A stretch of DNA of 13,160 nucleotides from Clostridiaceae bacterium (GTDB taxonomy: Bacteria > Bacillota_A > Clostridia > Clostridiales > Clostridiaceae). Made by a program: the position numbers and the translations under genes. Location: positions 1 to 13,160 of the forward strand of contig JAQSXU010000100.1 in NCBI GenBank assembly GCA_029256485.1. The letters run 5' to 3'. Position 1 is the first letter of the stretch. Each line of letters begins with the position of its first letter. The notes beneath the pieces are model-generated. The model worked only from the letters and a program-made list of their open reading frames with translations. It did not search any database and was not told the origin of the DNA. Of the stretch, positions 1-7,496 are shown piece by piece.

Positions 1-79
1 TTTTTTTTAAATAAAAATGTATAATATAAGAATATTTTTAATAATATTATAAAGAAGTAGCTTTATAAGGAGTGTTTTT

Positions 80-1147
80 ATGCCATATGCAGCTAAGTCT
101 TTTCCGGTAGAACTATTGTCCGAAGAAAATGTAAAAAAAAATGTTCTTCCATATTATGGTCTAGAAAATGGAACCATAGAACAAGTAAAAATAAAGGATA
201 CTGACAAGCAGAGGGCTGTATATAAAATTGTTTATTTTAATAAAAGCTATTGTTTAAAAAAAATATATTACTCATTAGAAGAATTATTATTTGTGTATTC
301 TTCAATTGAATGGTATTACCGAAATGGAATTCGTGTTCCAAGAATATTACCAACTATTGATAGGAGCAGATTCGTAAATTATAACAATATGCTTTTTATA
401 CTAACCCCCTGGATTGATGGTGAGAAGTGCAATTATGATAACATTGATCATGTATTAAATTCTATTACTTACTTAGCCAGAATGCACAAATGTTCTCATA
501 GCTTTCAACCTATAAAAGGAAGTACCATTAGAGAAAATTATGATAATCCACACATATCTGATTCTAAACATTTAAAGCAAATTTTAGATTGCTCAAATTT
601 AGCCTTCAAGTATAAGGACAAATTTTCCAAACTTTATTTGCAGAATTTCGATTGTAATCTGCTGCTTGCTAAAACCTCCGCGGCAATTTCCAGCAGCATA
701 GATGTTAATAATTTAAGCAAGTCCTTATGCCACCTGGATTATGTAAATAAAAACATTATTTTTGATAACGACAAAAATATCTGGGTTATTGATTTTGATA
801 AATGCAGAATGGATTTTTGTGCTCATGATATTTCTTACTTTTTAAGGAGGCTGTTGAAAAGGAATTCTACTTTATGGGATTTTGAAATAACAATAAACTG
901 CTTAAATTTATATGAGGAAATTAATCCATTGACATTAGATGATTACAAATATATATTATCTTACCTGGCTTTCCCCCAAAAATACTGGAAGATTTCAAGG
1001 GATTACTATAATAATATAAAAAAGTGCAATCAAACCTCTTTTATTCTTCTTATGAAAAAAGCTGTTGAAAGAGATAATGAGCAGCTGGAATTCATACTAA
1101 AACTAGGAAGATATGTTGAAAGTAAATTTAATATAAAAATATATTAA
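80..1147 (+). CDS. CotS-family spore coat protein with a kinase-like fold
   Basis: A 355-residue protein of the CotS/YutH-like branch of the aminoglycoside-phosphotransferase/choline-kinase fold; relatives are found in the spore coat of Bacillus and Clostridium. The catalytic signature is visible: H218-x-D220-x4-N225 (a Brenner-type loop, here CHLDYVNKN) and the metal-binding D238-F-D240 in VIDFDKC. A candidate ATP-anchoring lysine is K60 or K61 in YCLKKI. Unlike many coat pseudokinases it could therefore be an active small-molecule or protein kinase, but the substrate is unknown. I see no signal peptide or membrane segment. The ATG is preceded by AAGGAG at 67-72, seven bases upstream, which fixes the start. 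It is the only + strand gene here and converges on ppdK. The 79 bases upstream are almost pure A/T; a TATAAT lies at 20-25, but no convincing -35 or sporulation-sigma promoter can be assigned. Confidence 0.85.
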   Translation: MPYAAKSFPVELLSEENVKKNVLPYYGLENGTIEQVKIKDTDKQRAVYKIVYFNKSYCLKKIYYSLEELLFVYSSIEWYYRNGIRVPRILPTIDRSRFVNYNNMLFILTPWIDGEKCNYDNIDHVLNSITYLARMHKCSHSFQPIKGSTIRENYDNPHISDSKHLKQILDCSNLAFKYKDKFSKLYLQNFDCNLLLAKTSAAISSSIDVNNLSKSLCHLDYVNKNIIFDNDKNIWVIDFDKCRMDFCAHDISYFLRRLLKRNSTLWDFEITINCLNLYEEINPLTLDDYKYILSYLAFPQKYWKISRDYYNNIKKCNQTSFILLMKKAVERDNEQLEFILKLGRYVESKFNIKIY

Positions 1148-1148
1148 A

Positions 1149-1179
1149 AAACTGCTTACAGAACTTCTGTAAGCAGTTT
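1149..1179. terminator. bidirectional Rho-independent terminator between the cotS-like gene and ppdK
   Basis: A perfect 13-bp stem (1149-1161 with 1167-1179, core ACTGCTTACAG) and a 5-base loop lie two bases after the + strand stop codon and 21 bases beyond the ppdK stop. Read on the - strand the stem runs into a U-rich tail, the better terminator; on the + strand the tail is only TTTA followed by A/T-rich DNA. It probably serves both converging genes. Confidence 0.85.
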
Positions 1180-1200
1180 AACTAATAATTTATTTAGAAA

Positions 1201-3834
1201 TTACTTTCTTGGATTTTTCACCTGAGCCTGTGCAGCTGCAAGTCTTGCAAGAGGTACTCTAAATGGTGAACAGGAAACATAGTTTAATCCAACATTATGG
1301 CAGAATTCAACTGATGAAGGATCTCCACCATGTTCTCCGCAAATTCCTAATTTAATATCAGGTCTAGTTGATTTTCCTAAATCAGCTGCCATTTTAACTA
1401 ATTTTCCAACTCCAGTTTGATCTAGCTTCTGGAATGGGTCAAATTCATATATTTTCTTATCATAATAATCATTTAGGAATTTACCAGCATCATCTCTTGA
1501 GAATCCAAATGTCATCTGAGTCAAATCATTTGTACCAAAAGAGAAGAATTCAGCTTCTTTTGCAATTTCATCTGCAGTTATTGCAGCTCTTGGTATTTCA
1601 ATCATTGTACCTACATGATATTTAAGATTAACGCCCTCTTTAGCAATAATTTCATCTGCAACCCTTACAACTATATCTTTAACATATTTAAGTTCTTTTA
1701 CTTCTCCTACAAGAGGTATCATAATTTCTGGAACAATGTTATAACCTTTTGTCTTATTTACATGAATTGCAGCTTCGATTACAGCAGTTGTTTGCATTTC
1801 AGCTATTTCAGGATATGAAACAGTTAAACGGCAACCTCTGTGTCCCATCATAGGATTGAATTCATGTAATGATTCAACAGTGGATTTCAGATGTTCAAAT
1901 GTTATTCCCATTTCCTTTGCTAAATCTCTAATATCCTCGTCTTCAGAAGGTAAGAATTCATGTAGTGGTGGATCCAGGAATCTTATTGTAACTGGTCTTT
2001 CCTTCATTTCTTCATATATTCCAATAAAGTCTTCTCTCTGCATTGGAAGTAATTTTACTAATGCTTTTCTTCTTTGGGCTTCATTGTCAGCAACTATCAT
2101 TTCTCTAACAGCAGGAATTCTATCCTCGTCAAAGAACATATGCTCAGTTCTACATAATCCGATACCCTCTGCACCGAACTTAACTGCTTGTGCAGCATCT
2201 CTTGGAGTATCGGCATTAGTTCTAACCTTTAATACCCTAATAGCATCTGCCCAACCCATAAATATTCCAAAATGACCGCTAATTTCTGGTTCAACAGTTT
2301 TTATTGCCTGACCATATACATTACCTGTACTGCCATCTAAGGAAATATAATCTCCTTCATGATAAGTTGTTCCACTTACTTCAAATATCTTCTGATCTTC
2401 ATTTACTTTGATGTCACCGCAGCCTGCAACACAGCAAGTTCCCATACCTCTTGCAACAACTGCAGCATGAGATGTCATTCCACCCCTTACTGTCAATATA
2501 CCTTCAGAGGCAATCATTCCTTCAATATCCTCTGGTGATGTTTCTAATCTTACTAAAATTACTTGTTCTCCCATTTCATGATGAGCCTTTGCATCTTCAG
2601 CAGTAAAATATACTTTTCCGCAAGCAGCTCCTGGTGAAGCTGGAAGTCCTTTTGCAATAACCTTAGCATTGTTTAATTCATTGCTATCAAAGTTTGGGTG
2701 CAAAAGACTGTCTAATTGTTTTGGCTCAACCTTTAATATTGCTTCATCTTTTGTCAGCACTCCTTCATTAACCAAATCAACGGCTATTTTTAATGCAGCT
2801 TGAGCGGTTCTCTTTCCATTTCTTGTTTGTAAGAAATATAATTTCCCCTGCTCAATTGTAAACTCCATATCCTGCATATCCTTATAATGTGCTTCCAATT
2901 TATTTGCAATTTCCATAAACTGCTTATAGCATTGTGGTAAATCCTCTTCTAGTTTACTGATTGGCTGAGGTGTTCTTATTCCTGCTACAACATCTTCACC
3001 TTGAGCATTTATTAAATATTCTCCAAATATCAACTTTTCTCCTGTTGCTGGATTTCTGGTAAATGCAACTCCAGTTCCAGAAGTTTCTCCCATATTTCCA
3101 AATACCATGCTCTGAACGTTTACAGCAGTACCCCAGTCACCTGGAATATCATTCAATCTTCTGTAAACAATAGCTCTTGGATTATCCCAGGATCTAAATA
3201 CTGCAGTTACAGCTTCAATTAACTGTTCTTTAGGATCTTGTGGAAATTCCCTTCCCATTTCTTTTGAATAAAGTACTTTGAATTGTTTAACTATTTCTTT
3301 TAAATCAGATGCAGTTAAATCTGTATCAAATTTAACTCCCTTGCCTTCTTTTGCCTTATCTAATATATTTTCAAATTTTCTTTTTTCTATTCCCATTACA
3401 ACATCAGAGAACATCTGAACAAATCTTCTATATGAATCATAAGCAAATCTTTCATTTTGTGTAAGCTTTGCTACTGTTTCAACAGTGGAATCGTTTAAGC
3501 CTAAGTTAAGGATAGTATCCATCATTCCTGGCATTGATACTCTAGCACCAGATCTAACTGATACTAATAATGGGTTTTCTGTACTTCCAAACTTCTTTCC
3601 TGTAAGGTTTTCAATTCTTTCCATGTCAGTATAAATTTGATTTATGATATCCTGACTTACTTTTTTTCCGTCTTCATAATACTTTGTACAGGCTTCTGTT
3701 GTTACAGTGAATCCATGTGGCACTGGTATGCCTAAATTTGTCATCTCTGCTAAATTTGCGCCTTTACCACCAAGTAAATTTCTCATTCCTGCATTACCCT
3801 CGCTAAAAAGGTAAACATACTTTTTGTTTTCCAT
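1201..3834 (-). CDS. ppdK: Pyruvate, phosphate dikinase
   Basis: Cytosolic enzyme that interconverts pyruvate + ATP + Pi with PEP + AMP + PPi; in clostridia it may run in either the glycolytic or the gluconeogenic direction. The protein is 877 residues from the chosen ATG, the usual bacterial length. Domains in order: an N-terminal ATP-grasp region (GGKGANLAEM, then the SVRSGA motif near residue 93), a central swivelling phosphohistidine domain (GGMTSHAAVV, catalytic His at about 456 and the regulatory-type Thr two residues before it), and a C-terminal PEP/pyruvate TIM barrel (GICGEHGGD, catalytic Cys at about 832, then SPFRVPLARLAAAQA). All of this matches the Clostridium symbiosum enzyme closely. 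The ATG at 3834 is chosen because AAGGGG (3846-3851) is 11 bases upstream; an in-frame GTG at 3843 is only two bases from that site. It lies 71 bases after the CcpN-like regulator on the same strand and may be read with it. A PPDK regulatory kinase/phosphatase gene is not adjacent. Confidence 0.97.
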   Translation of the reverse strand: MENKKYVYLFSEGNAGMRNLLGGKGANLAEMTNLGIPVPHGFTVTTEACTKYYEDGKKVSQDIINQIYTDMERIENLTGKKFGSTENPLLVSVRSGARVSMPGMMDTILNLGLNDSTVETVAKLTQNERFAYDSYRRFVQMFSDVVMGIEKRKFENILDKAKEGKGVKFDTDLTASDLKEIVKQFKVLYSKEMGREFPQDPKEQLIEAVTAVFRSWDNPRAIVYRRLNDIPGDWGTAVNVQSMVFGNMGETSGTGVAFTRNPATGEKLIFGEYLINAQGEDVVAGIRTPQPISKLEEDLPQCYKQFMEIANKLEAHYKDMQDMEFTIEQGKLYFLQTRNGKRTAQAALKIAVDLVNEGVLTKDEAILKVEPKQLDSLLHPNFDSNELNNAKVIAKGLPASPGAACGKVYFTAEDAKAHHEMGEQVILVRLETSPEDIEGMIASEGILTVRGGMTSHAAVVARGMGTCCVAGCGDIKVNEDQKIFEVSGTTYHEGDYISLDGSTGNVYGQAIKTVEPEISGHFGIFMGWADAIRVLKVRTNADTPRDAAQAVKFGAEGIGLCRTEHMFFDEDRIPAVREMIVADNEAQRRKALVKLLPMQREDFIGIYEEMKERPVTIRFLDPPLHEFLPSEDEDIRDLAKEMGITFEHLKSTVESLHEFNPMMGHRGCRLTVSYPEIAEMQTTAVIEAAIHVNKTKGYNIVPEIMIPLVGEVKELKYVKDIVVRVADEIIAKEGVNLKYHVGTMIEIPRAAITADEIAKEAEFFSFGTNDLTQMTFGFSRDDAGKFLNDYYDKKIYEFDPFQKLDQTGVGKLVKMAADLGKSTRPDIKLGICGEHGGDPSSVEFCHNVGLNYVSCSPFRVPLARLAAAQAQVKNPRK

Positions 3835-3905
3835 AATAAACACAACCCCTTCGTGTAATTTTTATGAAGCTATATGTAAACGAAGAATACTCCGTTATAC
3901 CCAAA

Positions 3906-4547
3906 TTATGAGTTTTCACCCATTCTTACTAAAAGCCTGGTTATATTAGTTTTAGAAACCTTCCCAATGATTTTAAAAACTTCCTTACCATCTACAATAG
4001 ACTTTTCAACTACTGGAAGGCTGTCAACCTCATGTTCGATAATTTTCTGAGCGGAATAATATGCACTGTCTTCCCCTTCAACGTATATTATGTTTGGCAT
4101 TCTAGTCATAATAATGCCAACTGGCACTTTATGAATATCTGTTCCACCCATAGCAATTTTAAGAAAATCTTTTCTTGATACTGCTCCAGTTAGAATATTG
4201 TTATTTTCTATAAATAATGTTCCAACATCGTTTAGAAACAAATTAACAATTGCATCATAAACTGTAGTATTTTCATCAACCACCACAGGTTTTGACATTA
4301 TATCCTTTACTCTTATATTTCTAATATAGTCATACACTATGCTATAAGAGGGTTTCTGAGAGTATACATAGCCTACCTTTGGTTTTGCATCTAATATTCC
4401 TGTCATAGTAAGTATTGCTAAATCAGGTCTTAATGCCGCTCTAGTGACTCCTAATTTAGATGCTAAATTTTGACTAGTTATAGGTTGTCTTTCTTTAACT
4501 AATCTTATTATCTCTTCTTGCCTTAATGTTAGTTTTATAACTGTCAC
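3906..4547 (-). CDS. CcpN-like transcriptional regulator (HTH plus two CBS domains)
   Basis: A 213-residue regulator. Residues about 8-60 form a winged-helix HTH with the CcpN/YqzB hallmark TRAALRPDLAILT (35-47) and KVGYVYS (57-63); residues about 78-130 and 145-207 are two CBS domains, which usually sense adenine nucleotides. In Bacillus subtilis CcpN represses gluconeogenic genes (gapB, pckA) and lies downstream of recO, so both sequence and gene order support the assignment. Here it is followed directly by ppdK, so control of PEP/pyruvate interconversion is a reasonable inference; the operator is not identified. The start is awkward: the GTG at 4547 matches the N-terminus of homologues but lies inside a sequence that nearly copies the full Shine-Dalgarno complement (AGAAAGAGGGTGA), leaving no normal spacing. 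An ATA nine bases into the reading frame lies 8 bases after AGAGGG. Confidence 0.85.
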   Translation of the reverse strand: MTVIKLTLRQEEIIRLVKERQPITSQNLASKLGVTRAALRPDLAILTMTGILDAKPKVGYVYSQKPSYSIVYDYIRNIRVKDIMSKPVVVDENTTVYDAIVNLFLNDVGTLFIENNNILTGAVSRKDFLKIAMGGTDIHKVPVGIIMTRMPNIIYVEGEDSAYYSAQKIIEHEVDSLPVVEKSIVDGKEVFKIIGKVSKTNITRLLVRMGENS

Positions 4548-4572
4548 CCTCTTTCTATATTTTACAAAGGTA

Positions 4573-4581
4573 ATTATATCA
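4573..4581 (-). promoter_or_regulatory. extended -10 promoter for the CcpN-like gene
   Basis: Read on the - strand the site is TGATATAAT, a consensus TATAAT with the TGn extension, 25 bases upstream of the proposed start codon. No good -35 hexamer lies 16-18 bases upstream, as is common for extended -10 promoters. The same 11-base string AGTGATATAAT occurs at the cdd promoter (7531-7541). Confidence 0.5.
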
Positions 4582-4610
4582 CTTTTTGAATATAAATAGT
4601 ATAGCAGATT

Positions 4611-4639
4611 TATTTATGTTGTTCAAAAAAACATAAATA
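4611..4639. repeat. 10-bp inverted repeat upstream of the CcpN-like gene
   Basis: Perfect arms TATTTATGTT (4611-4620) and AACATAAATA (4630-4639) with a 9-base spacer lie about 33 bases upstream of the extended -10. It could be an operator for self-regulation, but the sequence is so A/T rich that chance is a real alternative. The rest of the roughly 300-base gap (4548-4849) holds the promoter, this repeat and the terminator at 4819-4845; I see no gene or structured RNA in it. Confidence 0.3.
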
Positions 4640-4818
4640 TTGCGTTATTATTATAACATACTTTGAATTACGCTAATTTTCTTAAAATTCTATTTTTTGT
4701 AGTTTTGCATAATTTAACATAATAATTTTAAATGTTTACACAATTTATAAGTAAATTTATACCTTTTTGTATTAATATTTACGTATAATGAAAATATTAA
4801 CAATAAAATTATACCACA

Positions 4819-4845
4819 AAAACAGCAGTTATAAACTGCTGTTTT
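4819..4845 (-). terminator. Rho-independent terminator of the cdd-era-recO-DUF4342 operon
   Basis: A perfect 12-bp stem (4819-4830 with 4834-4845; core AACAGCAGTT), a 3-base loop and a U tract lie four bases after the DUF4342 stop codon when read on the - strand. The + strand side is also U-rich, but I see no + strand gene ending here. Confidence 0.85.
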
Positions 4846-4849
4846 AAAA

Positions 4850-5407
4850 TTATTTTTTATCCTGGTCATCCATTTCGTCAAATTTAACTGTATATTTATA
4901 TGCTGTATTCTCATCTTCAGTTTCACGTTTCTTAAATTTATCCTTTACTGTTGAAGCTGCATCATATACTTTGTCTTTTACGTCATCTACAGTAGTTTTT
5001 ATTATTTTATTTACTACCTCAACAGAGCCATCTGTTTTGCTTATTTCAACTGTTACTTTTGTAAATACAGCAGTTAATAAACCTATTGCTATAAGAGGAG
5101 GCCATATAAGTGCAGTTAATGTCGCTGCAATGCCTGCATTTACAGGTATATCAGCAATTATTTTGTCATCTTTCTTGATTTTTATTCTGTTAACATTACC
5201 CTTATTAACTAAGTCCTTTATCCAAGCATTGAATTCATCTTTAGTTGTATATAGATTATCCATAGTAGACTTTTTATTGTTTTCAATAAATATTAAAGCA
5301 TCTACCACATTCCCTTCAGACATTTCTAATGCTTCCTTTGCTTCTGAATAAGATACATTTGTCCTTTCACGTATAATGTCAATTTTCTCTAAAGTAATTT
5401 CACTCAT
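4850..5407 (-). CDS. DUF4342 protein with N-terminal UBA-like domain
   Basis: A 185-residue protein of unknown function. Residues about 5-43 resemble the UBA/TS-N three-helix fold of elongation factor Ts (VSYSEAKEALEMSEGNVVDA is the telling stretch). The middle (about 50-135) looks like the DUF4342 family: a charged helix, a lysine-rich strand segment (NRIKIKKDDK) and a hydrophobic segment (about 91-121, containing a WPP) that could lie in or against the membrane. The tail (about 135-185) is a highly charged helix followed by an acidic end. There is no signal peptide or catalytic motif. The start ATG overlaps the recO stop by eight bases (5400-5407), so translation is probably coupled to recO, and a terminator follows directly. 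Domain assignment is from recognition of the pattern; the function is not known. Confidence 0.8.
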   Translation of the reverse strand: MSEITLEKIDIIRERTNVSYSEAKEALEMSEGNVVDALIFIENNKKSTMDNLYTTKDEFNAWIKDLVNKGNVNRIKIKKDDKIIADIPVNAGIAATLTALIWPPLIAIGLLTAVFTKVTVEISKTDGSVEVVNKIIKTTVDDVKDKVYDAASTVKDKFKKRETEDENTAYKYTVKFDEMDDQDKK

Positions 5408-6155
5408 TTAATTCACTCCCTTTTAAAAAATTTAATGTTTCTAAACTTTTAGGTTTTCTATAGTAATTTTGAGAAATAATAGTTGTAACTAAGTTAAATA
5501 TTTCATTTTTAATTTTGTCATTTAAGCTTATTCTTGCTAACTTTTCCAGTGGGAATTTATTTAAAATTTTCATTGAATTATATGCCGCCCTGCTAATAAT
5601 TGTTCCGTTGATTTTATCACAATTATCGCAAACTCCACCTAAATACTGAAAACTTACATAGTTTGATGATGGCAATTTTGCTTTGCAAATACAGCATTCT
5701 TCTAAATTCAATCCATATCCTGTTGCCCTTAAAACATTAAGTTCTAATGCTCTTGTTAAAACTTCTATATCAACAGCTTTACTTTTCAGAAGATAAAAAG
5801 CAGATATTACTTCTCTAAATAATTGTCTATTACTTTCTTCATCCATCAAACATATATCTAATAGTTCACAAAAATATGATGCATATGTTATAGTCTCTAA
5901 ATCCATTAATAAACTTTGAAAGGAATCTAATACTTCAATCTCACTAATATTGTAAAAGCTTTTACCTTTAAATAAAACAAAGTCCCCAAAGCAAAATGGC
6001 AGCGTAGTTGATAGAAATTTACTCTTACCTCTTTTAGCTCCCTTTGCAATGCATGAAACCTTACCAAATTTTTCTGTAAAAACCCACACAATTTTATCAG
6101 CTTCTTTAATATCTTGAGTTTTTATTACAATTCCTCTAGTCTTAAATAATGTCAG
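5400..6155 (-). CDS. recO: DNA repair protein RecO (probable CTG start)
   Basis: RecO works with RecR (and RecF) to load RecA on SSB-coated single-stranded DNA. From the proposed CTG start the protein is 251 residues, the usual Firmicutes length: an N-terminal OB fold (starting LTLFKTRGIVIKTQ, then GKVSCIAKGAKRGKSKF), a helical middle, and a four-cysteine zinc motif (Cys154, Cys157, Cys176, Cys179). The first conventional in-frame start is GTG at 6089, which would remove 22 residues including the first strands of the OB fold. The CTG at 6155 has AGGAG (6164-6168) eight bases upstream, whereas the nearby ATG (6163-6161) abuts the AGGAG and reads into TGA after three codons. The alternative is loss of one T from the T run at 6156-6159, which would otherwise join that ATG to the frame. 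The ribosome binding site overlaps the era stop codon, and the 3' end overlaps the DUF4342 start. Confidence 0.88.
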   Translation of the reverse strand: MTLFKTRGIVIKTQDIKEADKIVWVFTEKFGKVSCIAKGAKRGKSKFLSTTLPFCFGDFVLFKGKSFYNISEIEVLDSFQSLLMDLETITYASYFCELLDICLMDEESNRQLFREVISAFYLLKSKAVDIEVLTRALELNVLRATGYGLNLEECCICKAKLPSSNYVSFQYLGGVCDNCDKINGTIISRAAYNSMKILNKFPLEKLARISLNDKIKNEIFNLVTTIISQNYYRKPKSLETLNFLKGSELNE

Positions 6156-6163
6156 AAAACCAT

Positions 6164-6168
6164 CTCCT
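6164..6168 (-). promoter_or_regulatory. ribosome binding site that decides the recO start
   Basis: AGGAG on the - strand ends eight bases before the CTG at 6155 and directly touches an ATG that opens only a three-codon frame. Its position therefore favours CTG as the initiator. It overlaps the era stop codon (6167-6169), so era and recO are probably coupled. Confidence 0.6.
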
Positions 6169-7054
6169 ACTTTTTATTATACCCAAGTTCCCTTAATATA
6201 TTTGAACTGTCTCTCCAATCCTTTTTAACCTTTACCCATATTTTAAGAGTAACCTTGCTATTAAACATCTTTTCCATGTCCTGTCTTGCATAAGTTGATA
6301 TTTTCTTTAGCATACTTCCATTCTTACCAATAATAATTGCCTTATGAGAATCTTTTTCGCACAATAAATCCGCATTAATATTATACTTTCCATCTTCATC
6401 CTTTTTAAAGCTTAAAATATCAACTGCTATTCCGTGTGGTACTTCTTCACTTAACAGCCTTAATGCCTTTTCTCTAATAATCTCTGATACTATGAATCTT
6501 TCCTGAACATCAGTTATCATATCGTCAGGATAGTATTTTGGACCTTCTTTTAAATATTTTACCATTAATTCAATCAAAGTGTCTACATTTTTACCTTTTA
6601 ATGCAGAAATAGGTATAATCTCCTTAAATTCAAATTGTCCTCCGAAATTTTGCAGCGATTTTGCTACTTTTTCTGCAGTATTTTCATCTATCTTATTTAA
6701 CACTAAAAATACTGGAACTCCTGAATCTCTAAGTTGATCCAGTATAAGCTGATCTCCTTTTCCAAGTTCCTCATCAGGAGTAGTTAAAAAAAGCACAAGA
6801 TCTACTTCTTTAATTGAATCTTGAGCAATTTTAACCATATATTCGCCTAGCTTATGCCTTGGCTTATGAATACCGGGAGTATCCACAAATACAATTTGAT
6901 AATCCTTTCCAGATAAGATTGTTTGAATGTTGTTTCTTGTAGTTTGAGGTTTACTGGAAACAATTGAAAGTTTCTCTCCCATTATACTGTTTATTAAAGT
7001 GGATTTTCCAACGTTTGGTCTTCCTATAATAGTTACAAAACCAGATTTAAACAT
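6167..7054 (-). CDS. era: GTPase Era
   Basis: Essential GTPase that binds the 3' end of 16S rRNA and takes part in 30S subunit assembly, acting in the cytosol and at the membrane. The 295-residue protein is full length. GTPase motifs: G1 GRPNVGKST (11-19), G2 region PQTTRNN (36-42), G3 DTPG (58-61) and G4 NKID (120-123). A C-terminal KH RNA-binding domain carries the GKNG loop (about residue 243). The start ATG has AAGGAG (7062-7067) seven bases upstream. It lies 24 bases after cdd and its stop codon overlaps the recO ribosome binding site, so cdd-era-recO form one transcription unit. Confidence 0.97.
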   Translation of the reverse strand: MFKSGFVTIIGRPNVGKSTLINSIMGEKLSIVSSKPQTTRNNIQTILSGKDYQIVFVDTPGIHKPRHKLGEYMVKIAQDSIKEVDLVLFLTTPDEELGKGDQLILDQLRDSGVPVFLVLNKIDENTAEKVAKSLQNFGGQFEFKEIIPISALKGKNVDTLIELMVKYLKEGPKYYPDDMITDVQERFIVSEIIREKALRLLSEEVPHGIAVDILSFKKDEDGKYNINADLLCEKDSHKAIIIGKNGSMLKKISTYARQDMEKMFNSKVTLKIWVKVKKDWRDSSNILRELGYNKK

Positions 7055-7078
7055 AAATTTTCTCCTTATAGTTACCCA

Positions 7079-7477
7079 TTATTTAATCAAATTTTTTTTT
7101 GTAAAAGTACCAGGTAAAATTTCTTCCATTTTTTTGATAACATAATCATTTTCATTAGTTGCTAATATTATCTCCACTCCATCCTCTGCAAATTCACTTA
7201 TAACCTGTCTGCAAATGCCGCAGGGATAAGTCTTTTCAGATTCACTTCCTACTATTGCTATAGCTTTAATGACTTTATGTCCATCAGAAACGGCCTTAAA
7301 AATAGCTGTCCTTTCAGCACAATTTGTTGCTCCAAATGAAGCATTCTCTATATTACATCCTGTATATATTAGGTTTTCTTCTGTTAAAACTGCAGCGCCT
7401 ACCTTAAATTTAGAATAAGGTACATAGGCATATTTTCTTGCTTCCATGGCCTTTAGTATTAGTTCTTTATAATTCAT
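7079..7477 (-). CDS. cdd: Cytidine deaminase
   Basis: Deaminates cytidine and deoxycytidine to uridine and deoxyuridine in pyrimidine salvage. The 132-residue chain is the short homotetrameric type; zinc ligands Cys53, Cys86 and Cys89 and the proton-shuttling Glu55 lie in NCAERTA and PCGIC, with the same numbering as the Bacillus subtilis enzyme. The start is set at the ATG 7477 because GGAGGG (7488-7493) lies 10 bases upstream; an upstream in-frame TTG at 7495 overlaps that ribosome binding site and is unlikely. It is the first gene after a new promoter and an operator-like inverted repeat, and is followed by era. Confidence 0.96.
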   Translation of the reverse strand: MNYKELILKAMEARKYAYVPYSKFKVGAAVLTEENLIYTGCNIENASFGATNCAERTAIFKAVSDGHKVIKAIAIVGSESEKTYPCGICRQVISEFAEDGVEIILATNENDYVIKKMEEILPGTFTKKNLIK

Positions 7478-7487
7478 AGAATATGTT

Positions 7488-7493
7488 CCCTCC
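7488..7493 (-). promoter_or_regulatory. cdd ribosome binding site
   Basis: GGAGGG on the - strand, 10 bases before the ATG at 7477. It rules out the in-frame TTG at 7495, whose codons overlap the site, and it begins three bases after the large inverted repeat (7497-7536). Confidence 0.65.
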
Positions 7494-7496
7494 AAT

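Noticed and set aside
1..79. Promoter of the cotS-like gene
   Set aside because: A TATAAT at 20-25 exists, but the flanks are almost pure A/T, no -35 is evident within the window and the expected sporulation sigma site cannot be recognised.
1856..2275. 139-codon open frame on the + strand, antisense to ppdK
   Set aside because: It mirrors a strongly conserved ppdK region, has no recognisable domain and no suitable ribosome binding site; a shadow of ppdK codon use.
4735..4845. Possible + strand small RNA from TTTACA-17-TATACC ending at the hairpin 4819-4845
   Set aside because: The -10 matches only 4 of 6 positions in very A/T-rich DNA, and the hairpin is fully explained as the terminator of the - strand operon.
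4714..4926. 70-codon open frame on the - strand overlapping the DUF4342 3' end
   Set aside because: It runs through the terminator hairpin, lacks a family-like sequence and is out of frame with a convincing gene.
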